The notes beneath the pieces are model-generated. The model was not told the DNA's origin, did not search any database, and worked only from the letters and a program-made list of their open reading frames with translations. A stretch of 64,000 bases of DNA from Aulostomus chinensis (Eukaryota > Chordata > Actinopteri > Syngnathiformes > Aulostomidae). The position numbers and the translations under genes are program-made. The stretch spans positions 5,269,501-5,333,500 of the forward strand of contig JBBMOA010000022.1 in assembly GCA_037954235.1 (NCBI GenBank), read 5' to 3'. Of this stretch, positions 11,309-22,482 are shown one piece after another; positions within the stretch are counted from its first letter, which is position 1, and each line of letters begins with the position of its first letter.

Positions 11309-13706
11309 CATATAATCAACTCTCACACCATTCTGCTTCAAATATGGGTCTCCCAGGAATTAGTCTGAGCCCACCTTCATGCATTATAGAGTGAGAATAA
11401 ATTTGTAAACAGGTTTCTCCACCAGGAACTTAGATGATCTGATCCTTTCAGACAGGCTGAGGAGGTAAATTATTGATGTCGTCCTTCATCGGTTTTTGGG
11501 AGATCCATGCTACATTTTTCTTCTCGATAACTGCATCAAACCTCCTGCAAATGCACAGAGGCGTCATTACTCTGCTCCTCATCTACGCCTCACAGAAAGC
11601 TGTTTTTCCAGCTTGGGACTCAAAAGTGGCTTATCTGTGGGAACCGCAGGGGTTCAGGTCAATCCAGTTGCACGCTCCTCCGTCAGATCCCAGGAATTTT
11701 CTCCCGCAGAGGGACACAAGCCAGGGAGGAGCCATCCTGGAGAACAGGCTCTATGTTTGCAGGAGAGCGGGTGAGAGAGAGAGAAAGAGAGAGAGTTGGT
11801 GTGCTTGTCGCTATGCACATCATGGGGGGGGGGGGGGGCACAAGGTTGTAAAAAAATATATGCTGGTGCGCACTGCAGGTGTTGCTCAGTACCTCAGCTT
11901 TTTTACATCACCAGAAATTGAATGTTAACAAATATCTCAACAGCAGCAAAGCCTGACTGATGGGCTTTAACACATCTGAAAGTGATGAGAAGTACTCAAG
12001 CACTGTTCTTAAGCACATATTTGAGGTACTTGTACTCTGCTTGAGTGTTTCAATTTTCTGCTACTTTATGCTCCAGTGCATTTCAGAGATAAATATTGTT
12101 CTTTGTGCTCTGCTATGTATCACTGCAAGATTACCCAAGACTGTTCGGCCATAGATTATACAGATTTTAAAGCACAAACCATTTTTAAAGAGAGGTTTTC
12201 AATCTTGAAAAAAAAATAAAAAAAAATCAGTGCATATTCAGGGTAAAATAGTGATGTCCCTTCTTTGATAAAGGGGCTTGAATTAAAATTGTATCAAATA
12301 TTTCACCAATAAGCAAAGATTAGAGAAGAATGCAGAAACCTGAGACAGGTCAAACCTTTGTTTGACTTCTTTCCTCTTCATCGTCTCCCGACCCCTCGGA
12401 ACGATCTGGTGTCTCTGCAAAGGGATTCAAACGAGCTTCACTTCCACTCACGACCACATCGTCACGCCGCTATTAACAATCTGATGTCATTGCTAATATC
12501 GTATGACTCACAGAGACCAAACCACTTCACTTTCATCTTTTCAAGTTCTTGAGTAGGATTTTTTGTTTTTTTTTTGGTCATGTGTTTCAATCTTGTGCTG
12601 ACACTTTTACTCCAGTAAATGGCTGAAGCGCGTGCTCCTACGCTGTAAAAAAAAACAACAAAAAAACAAAAAAACAACTATGCAGCGTTCTTGTAAGCAC
12701 ATGAGTGACACCCAAGACATAAACAAAGGCATCAGCATCCAATCATAGCGCGTCACGGCCGTGAACTGCTATGGTTCGGTGCTCTCTGGTGGTCAAACCT
12801 GGAGTCGCTGTTTCTGAAGTTGACCCTTGACGGCCGTTTCAGGTGAAGCCGGTCGAGTCCAGCTTACTTCGAGCCTCAGGGGACGTTATGCAGCTGTTTG
12901 ATGTTAGTGAGAAGAAGCTGTGTGCTGTTAGTCCCGACTGCTCTCATCACTTCTTCACTAAACTACCTTCCTCGTAGTAACACTGCTGAATGCTGGAATG
13001 CTTTACTTTGGGAGTGGTGTTATGTCGCTGCCTGCTGACTTCTGTCTTTCTGCTGTGTTTATATGGTTTAACCGGATAAGTCCCATTGACACTCTTTGAA
13101 TCTCTTTTGAAAAATGTTAACGTTTCATTTCCCTCTCCTGCTGTGACCTCATTAGTGCTCGAGTGTATCCGCCCCGCCGGCACGTTCAAAGCATCAACAG
13201 CCGCTAATCAAACGAGGCCACGGCTGACAGAGAGGGATCTCGGGGGGGTGTTTGAACAGATATGAAAGATTTTACATGAAGTTTCTTTTTTTTAAGATTA
13301 ACTTGGATGTACATGTGAGTGTGTTCAGGCTGCAGGCTGAGGTCTGAATTTGATGATAGACCCTCTGGCAAATGGACCTCATGGATTCTTGGGGAATGAT
13401 AATATAAGAGGTGTGTGTGTGTGCGTGCGTGTGCGTGCACGCGTGTGTATGTGACAGTCAACTGACATAAGTAGGTCAATTGAAGGATTTCCCATAAGTC
13501 TGTTCAATAGCTTTCTCCTGTCCAGGTGTGTATGAGCGGTCTCTCGGGTGCTACGTTGCTCTCATGCCTTGTTTATTTTCCAGCTCTGCCTCTTTACTCT
13601 TCAGTCATGTGACCATCATTGAATTTAAAGGGAGTTAATACAGTATAAGCGAGCCATGATTAACAAGTCTACATTTTTTTCCCCCCTCCCCACTCTTCTC
13701 CTGCAG

Positions 13707-13754
13707 CTTTGGATGAGCCGCCTCCAGTAGTAGTGACAGAGGTGGACACCAGCC
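13707..13754 (+). promoter_or_regulatory. elmo1: ELMO1 5' UTR segment with a 5-codon upstream ORF
   Basis: This is the untranslated part of the first coding exon, from the acceptor at 13706 to the start codon. It holds an upstream ATG at 13713-13715 that reads five codons (MSRLQ) to TAG at 13728-13730, 24 nt before the main start. A TGA at 13734-13736 is in frame with the main ATG, so the ELMO1 frame cannot extend upstream and 13755 is the start. The upstream ORF would be a leader-type translational regulator only if this acceptor is used; that is inference. Confidence 0.7.
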
Positions 13755-13832
13755 ATGCCACCGCCGGCAGACATCGTCAAGGTGGCCATCGAGTGGCCGG
13801 GGGCTTTCCCCAAGCTCATGGAGATCGATCAG
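13755..13832 (+). CDS. elmo1: ELMO1 coding exon 1 (residues 1-26)
   Basis: Encodes residues 1-26, starting MPPPADIVKVAIEWPGA and ending EIDQ, the near-invariant N-terminus of ELMO1, which begins the Ras-binding-like domain. The start has a purine (G) at -3 and an in-frame TGA seven codons upstream. The donor is CAG|GTAGGT and the exon ends in phase 0. Exactly 78 nt are coding. ELMO2 shares much of this N-terminus, so paralogue assignment rests on later exons. The following intron is 5827 bp. Confidence 0.96.
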
Positions 13833-15367
13833 GTAGGTGACTGAGGGAAGCGCCTCCAAAAAAGTGGAGCCTCTTTAAACAGACCCCAGCAAATGTTAGT
13901 CTAACGGTTCCCAGTAGTAGCGCGCTGCTGTATGCTGAAAGCAGTTCTGTCCTGTGGGGTTGTGCGTGTGGAGGTGATGGGCGTGTGTGATCCAGGCGTG
14001 ATGCATCTCTGGGTTTTTGCAGCAAATCATCCAATTAGCACAAAGGAAGTGTCATAATTAAAGATGGTAAACAGGCGACGGTGTATCACTTGTGATAATG
14101 AAAGGGCCTTGATTACCGTCTCAAAACTCCAGTTGTTTTTTTCCTGTGTTCTTTCTTTTTTATTGGTGTTTGATTTAATTTTTTAATGATGTGACAAGTA
14201 TTTTTGTTACAATTGTGCAGCTATAGATGAGTTGGTATAATTAGATATTACTTGCTCTTTCACTGGAGAATTACTTTTACTTTTTCTGTAATTTCATTAT
14301 TCTGGAGTGGTGATAGGAATCCTGCAAGCATTGGTTTGCATTTTCACTGCAGTTTTGATTTAATTTAGCCAGTCAGGACTACTTTTTGGATCAGTGGTCG
14401 CGCTTGCATGGCTCTCAGGACTGTACGCTGATGAAGACAATGATTTTGTTCCAATTTCCATCTACTTTTAATTATAAATAAAAAAGATGATTACATAATT
14501 TTGAACGAATCTCCCCCATCTGAGCTCAAATGTTCACTCTACTGATTTTTGTAAGCTCTGATGCTAAAGATAAATAGATTGCTAAATAAGCTCTTAATAT
14601 TAATGTTAAAAACTTTGATTGTAAACAGTATTGTATGAAAATATCGCAGTTTATTGTGTTTAAAGGCTTTCGTTTCTGATCCTTGGCGTCTCACATGCGT
14701 GTAGCAGCGCTCATGTGACCGCCATGTTTCACGCCAGCGATCATCAGGGTGTAACAGCCAGCACAGGCACGTTTACTCTAATGGGATTTGACTGGTGTGT
14801 AAACTGGCCTGTTTGTGTGACTCACTGGTGGACTAATGATTTTATTTTAATGGTGAAAAACTTATGAGTCGTCGTGGCAACTGGAGGCATGTTTGCCATT
14901 CTCGCCGGAGGAGACATGTGACAGTGAGCTACACGTGTCTTTATGTTTGACATGTCGGGATGTAGGATTAATGACCCGCTATCATTTTGCTCTCAGCCTG
15001 AATCATAAAACACAATTTGGTCTTTCGTTATTTCTTAAAGCTACCTCTCCACCTCGCCCCCCCCCACCACCACCACCACCACTTTGATTTCATCCTCTTA
15101 TCTCCCTGTCATCTTCCTCTTGTTCCTCTCATCTGTCGCCTCCTCCTCCTCTCCGTTCGCTGCCGTGTCCTTCTTTGATTTCTCCTCTCACTTCTCCTCC
15201 CTGTCTTTTGTTACAATTACCAAAACTTACATGATGCCCCCTCCTCTCGTCCTCCACCATCATCTCCCACCACCTCCACTCTTTCTCTCCCTCGCCTCAG
15301 TACAATAGGGCCCTGCAGTAGCATATGGCTGACTGAGTCATGCAATGAGGAGTGGGCTTTTGCTCAC

Positions 15368-15369
<2 letters not shown>

Positions 15370-15409
<40 letters not shown>
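15370..15409. repeat. (TG)20 microsatellite
   Basis: Uninterrupted TG repeat in intron 1. Confidence 0.96.
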
Positions 15410-15410
<1 letters not shown>

Positions 15411-15762
15411 ACCCGCGCGCTACAACTCTGCATAAGTGAAATTGTGTGTGGGTGTCTTCTGTGTGACTGCATGTATAGCTGTTACTATGTGTGTGTGTGT
15501 TTGTGTTGGGCGGCTCTGATTCATGCTTTAGTTTGAGAGTGTTTAGATACACCTGCTTGAGCGCGTGTGTTTTGTGTCTGCATAAATAATGGGAAATTTC
15601 TGTTTCTCCAAATATATTCAATACCCCAAAGGTATAAAAGTCAAATGTTTGTGGAGAAAACTTGGGAATTGGTAAAACAAATGAAAGCTTTTTTTAGCTC
15701 CTGTAATGAGGGCTTGAAAACAGTTCCAGGAGCTGCTCAGCTGCAAGAGGCAGAAGAATTCA

Positions 15763-16040
15763 AACCAATATGTCACTCAAAAAGGTATTTGGCCTTTCAA
15801 GTTCTTACAATTAGCACAAATAGGTGTCTCATGCTCAGAACCCCCCCCCCCCCCCCCCCCCCCCCGGCATATAAATGCATATCTGTATTTACCTTTAGAT
15901 TGAAACTAATCGGGACTCATGGCTAGCAACAGCTAAACTGACCAAAAACGTCTGTTTTCAGCTTCTTAAAAATATCGTCCATTATAAGTGTTCCTTACTC
16001 ATCTGTACGTTTGTAAACTGGTGTTTTTGGGGCGTTCGGT
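15763..16040. repeat. MITE-like dispersed repeat, partial copy 2
   Basis: Shares TCACTCAAAAAGGTATTTGG, CCTTTCAAGTTCTTAC, ATTGAAACTAAT, GGCTAGCAACAGC and AAAACGTCTGTTTTCAG with the copies at 4.65 and 53.5 kb. The region equivalent to the CTCCTGCATT block is replaced by a 25-nt poly-C (15841-15865). Confidence 0.55.
15841..15865. repeat. Poly-C run (25)
   Basis: The longest mononucleotide G/C run in the window. Confidence 0.95.
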
Positions 16041-17530
16041 GATCAAATGAATCAAATATGTTCTTTTAAATCTACATTAGACAAACCGTAAATGGAGTTG
16101 TGTTGGCCCGCACTCCTAATAACATTTGCATAATTTTCCTTTTTTGGCCCCCGAAAAAATTTGCAGACTTTCTTCCGGCTCTGATTTGAATCTGCAGTAC
16201 CTCATGGAGCCACGTGATGGCTCTTTGCTCTCCTACCATTCTCACTGAGCCAACCACGAACGCAGAGCTAACCTGGCTCAGAGGGACCCAGCTGCGTTTG
16301 TCACTTTAAATGAAAACAAAGTGCATATCAACACATTTATTTTGTATCTTATCAAATATGGAATGTGTGTTTTCAATAACACATGCCTTAGATTAAGTTG
16401 TGATTTATAAAGCTCTTCAAAAGTGCTGTTTTTGCTACTCAAGAAAAAAAAATAAAGTGATGGGGAAATGGTTGTAAAATGGTCAGGAAAATTGTTTTTC
16501 TTGATTTATGGATTAGGCCGAATTGAGTGGGTGGGGGTGGTTTTAGGAGAACTGCAGAATCAGGTTCTTTCCACATATTTGATTGGACCATTGATCATAT
16601 AAAAGGTATCAATTATTATAAATACAGTGCTGACAGATTTGGGAGGCCTCCACCTTTTTTACCACAAGTGTGCTTTGGGTTATGTGTCTCAGCTATGCCA
16701 CATGTCAGTGTGGGGTTTATGTTTTATTACTTACATCGCGCCTTTAATAATTCCTAAGTCATTTGTATGATTGTGGTTTCATAAATGTGAAAAGGCGCTG
16801 TCTGTTAAATCTGGCGAATGGAATGGAACATGAGAGTCCGTGGAATATATAACTGGACTGTAGACTCCACAGCAGAACTGTACTTTTTATGCTATTTTGC
16901 CTGAATGCAGGAGTGCACAGTGTGAATGCTCCTCGTGTACATGGTGCGATGCATAAAAAGTAATTTACCCTCCTTCCCGGACTGCGGTAAGAGCATGTTT
17001 GATGGTTTGGTGTAAAAATGAGGTAATGTTGAAGGAGAGGATGAGTTTGTGGGGGAACAGAAAGGGGAAGAGCAGAATAGGAAAGTGGAGGTGGAAGGTG
17101 TTTTACTCTCGCAGGAAGAAAAGGTAGTAAAAAGCAGCGTGTATTTATATCTTCTATAATAACAGCGAGAACATGAAAGAGTGCAGGTGGAGGTCATTAG
17201 ATGCAGAGGGCATAACTGGGGAAATAATGTCTCTTTTGTGCGAAACTAATTTATATTTTAAACTGCATTATAATAAGGATTTAAAAGATTAAATGCTTTA
17301 TAGCTCATAAGCAACCTTGTCAAAGATAAACAAATATTTATGAACCTTCACCGACTCGTTATACACACTCAAAAAATACTGTTGCATTTACGTAATACGT
17401 GATCGGCCAGTAATCACTGGTGAATACACAAATATAATTATCAGAAAGCAGAGAGCAAATATTAGAACATACGCAAAGAGGCTTGAGATAAAAATGTTTG
17501 CGTTTCTCACACAGGGGGCCGAGGATTATA

Positions 17531-17932
17531 GATTTAGAATTTCCATCCATCCATCCATTGTCTTCCACTTGTTCCTATTAATGGTCGCGGGGGGTGGAGC
17601 CTATCCCAGCAGCTACGGGCGAGAGGCGGGGTTCACCCTGGACAGGTCACCAGTCCATTGCAGGGCCAACACATAGAGACAGACAACCATTCACACTCAC
17701 ATTCACACCTACGTTCAGTTTAGAGTATCAATCAGCCTCGTCCCCTCTTGATGTCTTTGGACTGTGGGAGGAAGCTGGAGTACCAGAGAGAACCCTCACA
17801 GGAACAGGGAGAACATGCAGACTCCACACAGAAAGACCCCGTGCTCCTGCCGGGGCTCGAACCCAGAACCTTCTTGCTGTGAGAGGCGACAGTGATAACC
17901 ACTGCACCACCGTGCCGCCTGATTTAGAATTT
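17531..17932 (-). mobile_element. tRNA-like SINE insertion with (GATG)n tail and 12-bp target duplication
   Basis: The 12-bp direct repeat GATTTAGAATTT flanks the element (17531-17542 and 17921-17932). Between them, on the minus strand from 17919 to 17543, the sequence begins GGCGGCACGGTGGTGCAGTG. It carries an A-box-like TGGTGCAGTGG and, about 35 nt on, a B-box-like GGTTCGAGCCC, as in tRNA-derived pol III promoters. It ends in GATG repeats (CATC on the + strand), the tail type associated with RTE/Rex3-type fish LINEs. Related sequence is very common in teleosts as recalled. The open frames across it are incidental. Confidence 0.85.
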
Positions 17933-18499
17933 TACGTTACAAATGTACTTATCTCTCATTTGATTTACATTAAAAGACAAAACTCCAGATAATGATTCCT
18001 GATAACGTTGTAGTATGTTGCACTTTTGGAAGTTTACACCCTTCACCTCAATGCCTTGTGTGTGAAGTCTCTTCGTTCACTCTGAATCCACTCTGTTTTT
18101 CTCTATCATCACCCACTTCCTGGTTGCTGTTTGTTTTCCATCCAACTCATTCAGTTTGTGTATTTTTCCTGCTTCTTATCCTCAGTTCCCCCCCCCCCTT
18201 GTTTCACTCTATTCATCTCCCCCGGTTACATATGCCCTCTATCCTGCCAACGTGATCTTCTTTCTCTAAATCTTTGCCGCTGCAGATGTCATTCTTTCAT
18301 GCAGCCACTCCCGCTGCTTAGAGAGGAAGCAGTTATCCACACTGCTCAGTTCATAGTGACTGTATGCAAATGAACACCACATTGTTTATCCATCGTAGTA
18401 CCCAACACATGCTGGTGTTCATGTGTTTTGAAAAGTTTATGTACTTGGCAGACAGGGAACAAGAAATCCCAAAGCACCTCTAAAGCAGTCTCTCAACTT

Positions 18500-18790
18500 T
18501 AAACTACAGATGGCTGGATACGACTCCACCCTTTGGATTGGTTGAAATGTACTCTGGATGTATGGAGCAGCGGTGCACTGATCCAAAGAAAGGGTAGAGT
18601 CAAACATAACAAGATGATTTTTAGAGGCAGATACAACTGAGTGTCACCAGCATAGCAGTGGAAATGCATTCCACAGCTTGAATGTCTGATTTGGCAAAGA
18701 TGCGGCACACAAAGACAAGACTTGCAGTAGGCCAACAATCGACCCCTGAGGTACTCCTTGCTCATGTCTGCAAATATCAAACAGTTATCA
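18500..18790 (-). mobile_element. L2-like reverse transcriptase fragment
   Basis: On the minus strand the sequence opposite 18740-18760 encodes GVPQGS and, further on, near 18660-18620, FHCYAGDTQLYLPLK, in a different frame. These are conserved RT boxes of L2-type LINEs. The catalytic box has Gly in place of the first Asp of the usual YADD, and a frameshift separates the boxes, so it is inactive. Confidence 0.8.
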
Positions 18791-19659
18791 TAGAAAACAC
18801 ACTGCACTCTTTGCGGGAAACTGAATCGTGCAAGTGTTTTGAGTGATTTTCTGTATCGTCTGCTTTATAAATTCCCTTTTGAATAATATGTTTTAATTAA
18901 TATTATTTGTATGTGTTAACCTGACAGTCTGTCATGCAATCTTCAGATATTTAGGTATCAAATCATGGAAGGTTTCGCACTCCCAAGATAAAAAGGGACT
19001 GCTGTTTAGTTTGTCTTCTTATTCTTTAATCGTTCAATTTTTTTTTTTAAGCAAAAATATGGAAAATTTCAAGATGACTATGTGAGCAGACGAGATACAT
19101 TATTGGGTATTTGTTTAATGTGTTCGTTATTAGTGATGTCATGCGTACGGTCTGTAGAATTAGCTGTCAAAAATATGATGTTGATATTTGCGTCAGAACT
19201 GATTTTTGTAAAGATATTGAAAATTAATTTGCAGTTGATAACAATCAATGTTGTCAGGTGGTTTTATGAGAAATACCTTGTCAGTTTTATATGTACAATC
19301 ATAATCCACTATTGTGTAAATAGCATAAAATGGACCACCTCATGTTTAGCACAAGTCACGAACATCCACTCCCTTTAAGTGCAGTGCTTGAGAAAGGTTA
19401 TACAGTAGATTGAAACGGAGCTGATGTCACTGCTACTGATCTGGAAGCTGTTTAACATAACGATGAATGAAATGACGGAACAGTGCCGGTCAGCGATTCC
19501 ACATCAGCAGTCGAACGTTTGGATAAATACAGGCTGGGGAAGTGCAGCCTCTCATTGTGCCAGTCCCGCTAAATAATTGCAGCTTGGTGTGAGTTGACTG
19601 TTGTTTTAGGAACTGAAGCTTGAAACGTGAGCTAAATGTAATCTTGCCTCTCTCCACAG

Positions 19660-19700
19660 AAAAAGCCTCTCTCAGCCATTATTAAAGAAGTGTGTGAGGG
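19660..19700 (+). CDS. elmo1: ELMO1 coding exon 2 (residues 27-40)
   Basis: A 41-nt exon encoding KKPLSAIIKEVCEG, with the final Gly codon split after two bases (GG|G/A). Acceptor TCTCCACAG, donor GGG|GTAAGC region (exon ends GAGGG, intron GTAAGC). It continues the N-terminal ubiquitin-like, Ras-binding-type fold of ELMO1. Human ELMO1, as recalled, has Asp where this sequence has Glu in the VC-E/D-GW segment. Confidence 0.95.
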
Positions 19701-19872
19701 GTAAGCCTGCCTTTGCCATTTTTTTTTGTGTGTTTCTAGATTTGAATTTGATTCCCAAGGTCTTCTCTTTCTCTCAGCTTAAATCATATTTTTTGAGGTT
19801 CTCTATACTTTTAACACGAATTATGTAATGCTTTTTTTTTTCTTTTTCCTCTCTCCATCAAATGGAATTCAG

Positions 19873-19945
19873 ATGGTCCTTGGGGAACCATGAAAACTTT
19901 GCTCTGCAAATTGCTGACTCAACAAATTTCTACATTACAGAAAAG
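19873..19945 (+). CDS. elmo1: ELMO1 coding exon 3 (residues 40-64)
   Basis: A 73-nt exon whose first base completes the split Gly codon. It encodes WSLGNHENFALQIADSTNFY and then ITEK, part of the Ras-binding-like domain that contacts RhoG. The acceptor follows a CT-rich tract and ends ATTCAG. The donor is AAG|GTTTGG, with T at +3 and +4, weaker than all other donors in this gene. The preceding intron is only 172 bp and the following one 90 bp, typical compact teleost introns. Confidence 0.94.
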
Positions 19946-20035
19946 GTTTGGTTTTTCCGATTAATCTATGGACAGAAGCGTCCATGGTCCAAATGTGACT
20001 CAAATAGCCACCGATGTGTTTTTCTTTTTCCTCAG

Positions 20036-20086
20036 AACCGCAATGACATTAAGAACGGCTCCATCCTGCGTTTGACCACCTCTCCT
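20036..20086 (+). CDS. elmo1: ELMO1 coding exon 4 (residues 65-81)
   Basis: A 51-nt phase-0 exon encoding NRNDIKNGSILRLTTSP, the last strands of the N-terminal Ras-binding-like domain. Acceptor TTTTTCCTCAG, donor CCT|GTGAGC. The motif RNDIKNG matches ELMO1 (RNEIKNG in human, as recalled). Its length is divisible by three. Confidence 0.95.
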
Positions 20087-20170
20087 GTGAGCTTCTTCTG
20101 CATGTTTTCATAGCGACATTGGAGATCAGTATTTGATCATTATGAATAAGCAGACATCTTTGTTTATTTC

Positions 20171-20205
20171 TTCCTCCTCCTCCTCCTCCTCCTCCTCCTC
20201 CTCCA
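20171..20205. repeat. (TCC)n at the exon 5 acceptor
   Basis: A trinucleotide repeat that directly forms the polypyrimidine tract before CAG at 20204-20206. Confidence 0.95.
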
Positions 20206-20206
20206 G

Positions 20207-20376
20207 TACCAGACAGCAGTCCAGCTTCATGAGCGGATCCAGTCATCCAGTATGGATGCCAAGCTGGAGGCTCTGAAGGACCTGGCTAACGCATCGCGGG
20301 ACATCACCTTTGCCCAAGAGTTCATTAACCTGGACGGCATCTCGCTCCTCACTCAGATGGTGGAGAGTGGGACTGA
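20207..20376 (+). CDS. elmo1: ELMO1 coding exon 5 (residues 82-138)
   Basis: A 170-nt exon, phase 0 start and phase 2 end, encoding YQTAVQLHERIQSSSMDAKL through FINLDGISLLTQMVESGTE. This is the junction between the Ras-binding-like domain and the first armadillo-type helices of the ELMO inhibitory region. The acceptor is built from a (TCC)n microsatellite running directly into CAG. The donor is GA|GTAAGT. The first residues (YQTAV) differ from the human AQNAQ as recalled; the rest is nearly identical. Confidence 0.95.
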
Positions 20377-21133
20377 GTAAGTCCATTATCAGCTGCTGTT
20401 CTCGTGTCACTGCAGCGTTCTCCTCCTCCCAGACTACTGCTTACTCCTCATCTGTGTGACGAATTGACAAGAAGTGGAAGAACTTTTAGTGTACAACTGG
20501 ACACGTTTTTGGTTGATTGATTCTATTCTGTTAGAACACAACAAAGAAAGCTGTCAGAAAAGAACAATAAAACCCCAAGAAACAATAAAACAGCACAGTA
20601 CAGTCATCACAAGTGCATACCCTGTCACTCAACGGGATTATTCAGTCTCAATAACATCCATCGTGGCCCTGCTCAGCACTCCTGTGTGCTCTGATAATAA
20701 TTAAAAGCATCCTATGCTTGATATACTTGATGTTTGCTTTGATATTAAACAGAAGCTCTGTTTTCTAGGAGTCCAGAATTCTAACACTGAGACTTTGATT
20801 TGAATGTAGTGACGTATATTTTTGAAGGGAGGAGATTCAGGATCCACGTGGTCAGAATCGCCCCTGGTAACAGTACACTGTATGTACGGGAAGTGCTCAC
20901 ACAAGCTTACAGTAGGATTTCTGTGGCTGCCAGGACACCGTTACACTGGCGTATCAGTCACTCAGAGTCCAAAGAGAAGCTCAGCACATAATCATGTCCG
21001 TCTTTGTCAAGAGCTCTCACTGGCTTCTGATTGTCCAGCACATCCAAAGACAGCTTGTGTCCGAGGCGAAGGGCCCTTGAGACTTTACTGAAGGTTATAA
21101 GCGAGGGCATTTTTCGCTGAGTTGGAATTTCTC

Positions 21134-21136
<3 letters not shown>

Positions 21137-21169
<33 letters not shown>
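21137..21169. repeat. (TG)n microsatellite
   Basis: Uninterrupted TG repeat in intron 5. Confidence 0.95.
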
Positions 21170-21171
<2 letters not shown>

Positions 21172-22269
21172 TGAAAGCAAGGTGCCAGTCAGAGTCAAAA
21201 CAAATAGAAGAATTACCCTGGGAGAACAAATGTGCACTTACAGTATGGCACACACAAACAGAACAGAGAGGCAGCAGCATTCAGCCGTCTGCAACACTTC
21301 TCCTCCTCATGAAATTCTCCTAATTCATCTCTTTTTCCCCTGGAGAGGAATTGAGGGGTTGTTCACGCGCATTATAAATCCACAATCAAGCAAGGTCAAA
21401 TGTTGTCTGTGGTACATTAAAGCTCTTAAAGGAACGCGGCAACTTTTTGGGAAATGTGCTTATTGTTCATCCTCGCCCAGGGAGATGGATGCCCTTCTCT
21501 CCTGTATGTGCTACATTAGGGATTCATTAGACTGCGAGTTAGCTTAGCACAGTGAATGGAAGTAAATGGCCACATTAGCATAGCTTTGTGTTGCCCGCTC
21601 AGTTTCCAGCGTGAAGGTCCCCTGTGTGTCAAGTAGAAACACGTAGCGATCTGCGTTTGCGTCCAAATCACCACGCAAATCAGGAACGTAGGTCCGACTA
21701 TGTGGCTGATTCTTCAATCACAGTATTTTGCAAATTAAAATTTGCATTTCACAGTTAATTTTATACACAACTGTAGTTCTATTAATGCAGGCAAAAACAA
21801 TTTTGGAGAGAAGTGTATTGGACGTTTGACTGCGGTATGTTACTGACTAGCTGTCAGCTGGTGGGCCTCAGCTCCCTCATGCACACACAGAGGAGGGAAG
21901 GGGATCTAACTTCCTGTCTCACTCTTGGTGGGCTGTGAGCTTCTTTGTTCTTAGATTTAATATTGGCGGAAACATGTTCTTTCATGATCCAGAAAGTTAA
22001 TTCACTTGTGTGAAATATAAGTTCTGCTCAAATATTTAACGTTGGCCTCTCAGCTGAACCCATTTCAAGTTTTCCTGTTCATGAAATCATTGAAGCCTTT
22101 TTTTTCCTTCCTTTTCTGCATATGATGTTCAAATGAGCAAATATTTGACCCTTTGTTTGATCTGCTGCGAGTAGCCGCCACAGTGTCGCCTCCTCTCTGC
22201 TCCCAGCTCTTTCATTAAATATGTTTTTATGTAAATGACCATCACATCGGTTAATCAGCTCTAGGGAGA

Positions 22270-22271
<2 letters not shown>

Positions 22272-22334
<63 letters not shown>
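22272..22334. repeat. (GT)n microsatellite
   Basis: Sixty-three nt of GT, inverted relative to the CA tract 90 nt downstream. Confidence 0.96.
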
Positions 22335-22335
<1 letters not shown>

Positions 22336-22423
22336 ATGTGAGAGAGCGGGCGAGAGCTGCATTTTCATCTCAGTGTAAGGAGCTTATTAAACACAGACAC
22401 TCTTGATATGTATCAGTGTCTGA

Positions 22424-22431
22424 AACACACA

Positions 22432-22480
<49 letters not shown>
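22424..22480. repeat. (AC)n microsatellite
   Basis: AC repeat with one early interruption. Confidence 0.95.

Positions 22481-22482
<2 letters not shown>

Larger units (their letters stand above)
1..13706. other. Upstream / 5'-UTR intron region without coding exon
   Basis: I see no open frame here with recognisable protein similarity other than decayed mobile elements. The stretch ends in a strong acceptor (pyrimidine tract, then CTGCAG at 13701-13706) feeding the first coding exon of ELMO1. At least one non-coding 5' exon must therefore lie further left, either in this stretch or outside the window. I could not identify it, its promoter or a CpG-island-like start. The stretch contains CA/TG, CT and poly-G tracts, a Tc1-like relic, an L2-like relic and one copy of a dispersed MITE-like repeat, all listed separately. 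Otherwise it looks like ordinary AT-rich non-coding DNA. Confidence 0.75.
13833..19659 (+). other. elmo1: ELMO1 intron 1 (5.8 kb)
   Basis: A GTAGGT...CACAG intron. It contains (CCA)n at about 15065, (TG)20 at 15370-15409, a 25-nt poly-C at 15841, a partial copy of a MITE-like repeat (about 15763-16040), an intact SINE-like insertion with target duplication (17531-17932) and an L2 reverse-transcriptase fragment (about 18500-18790). I see no further coding exon. Confidence 0.85.

Noticed and set aside
17594..17992. 132-codon + strand frame
   Set aside because: It runs through the SINE-like insertion and its target duplication; no independent support.
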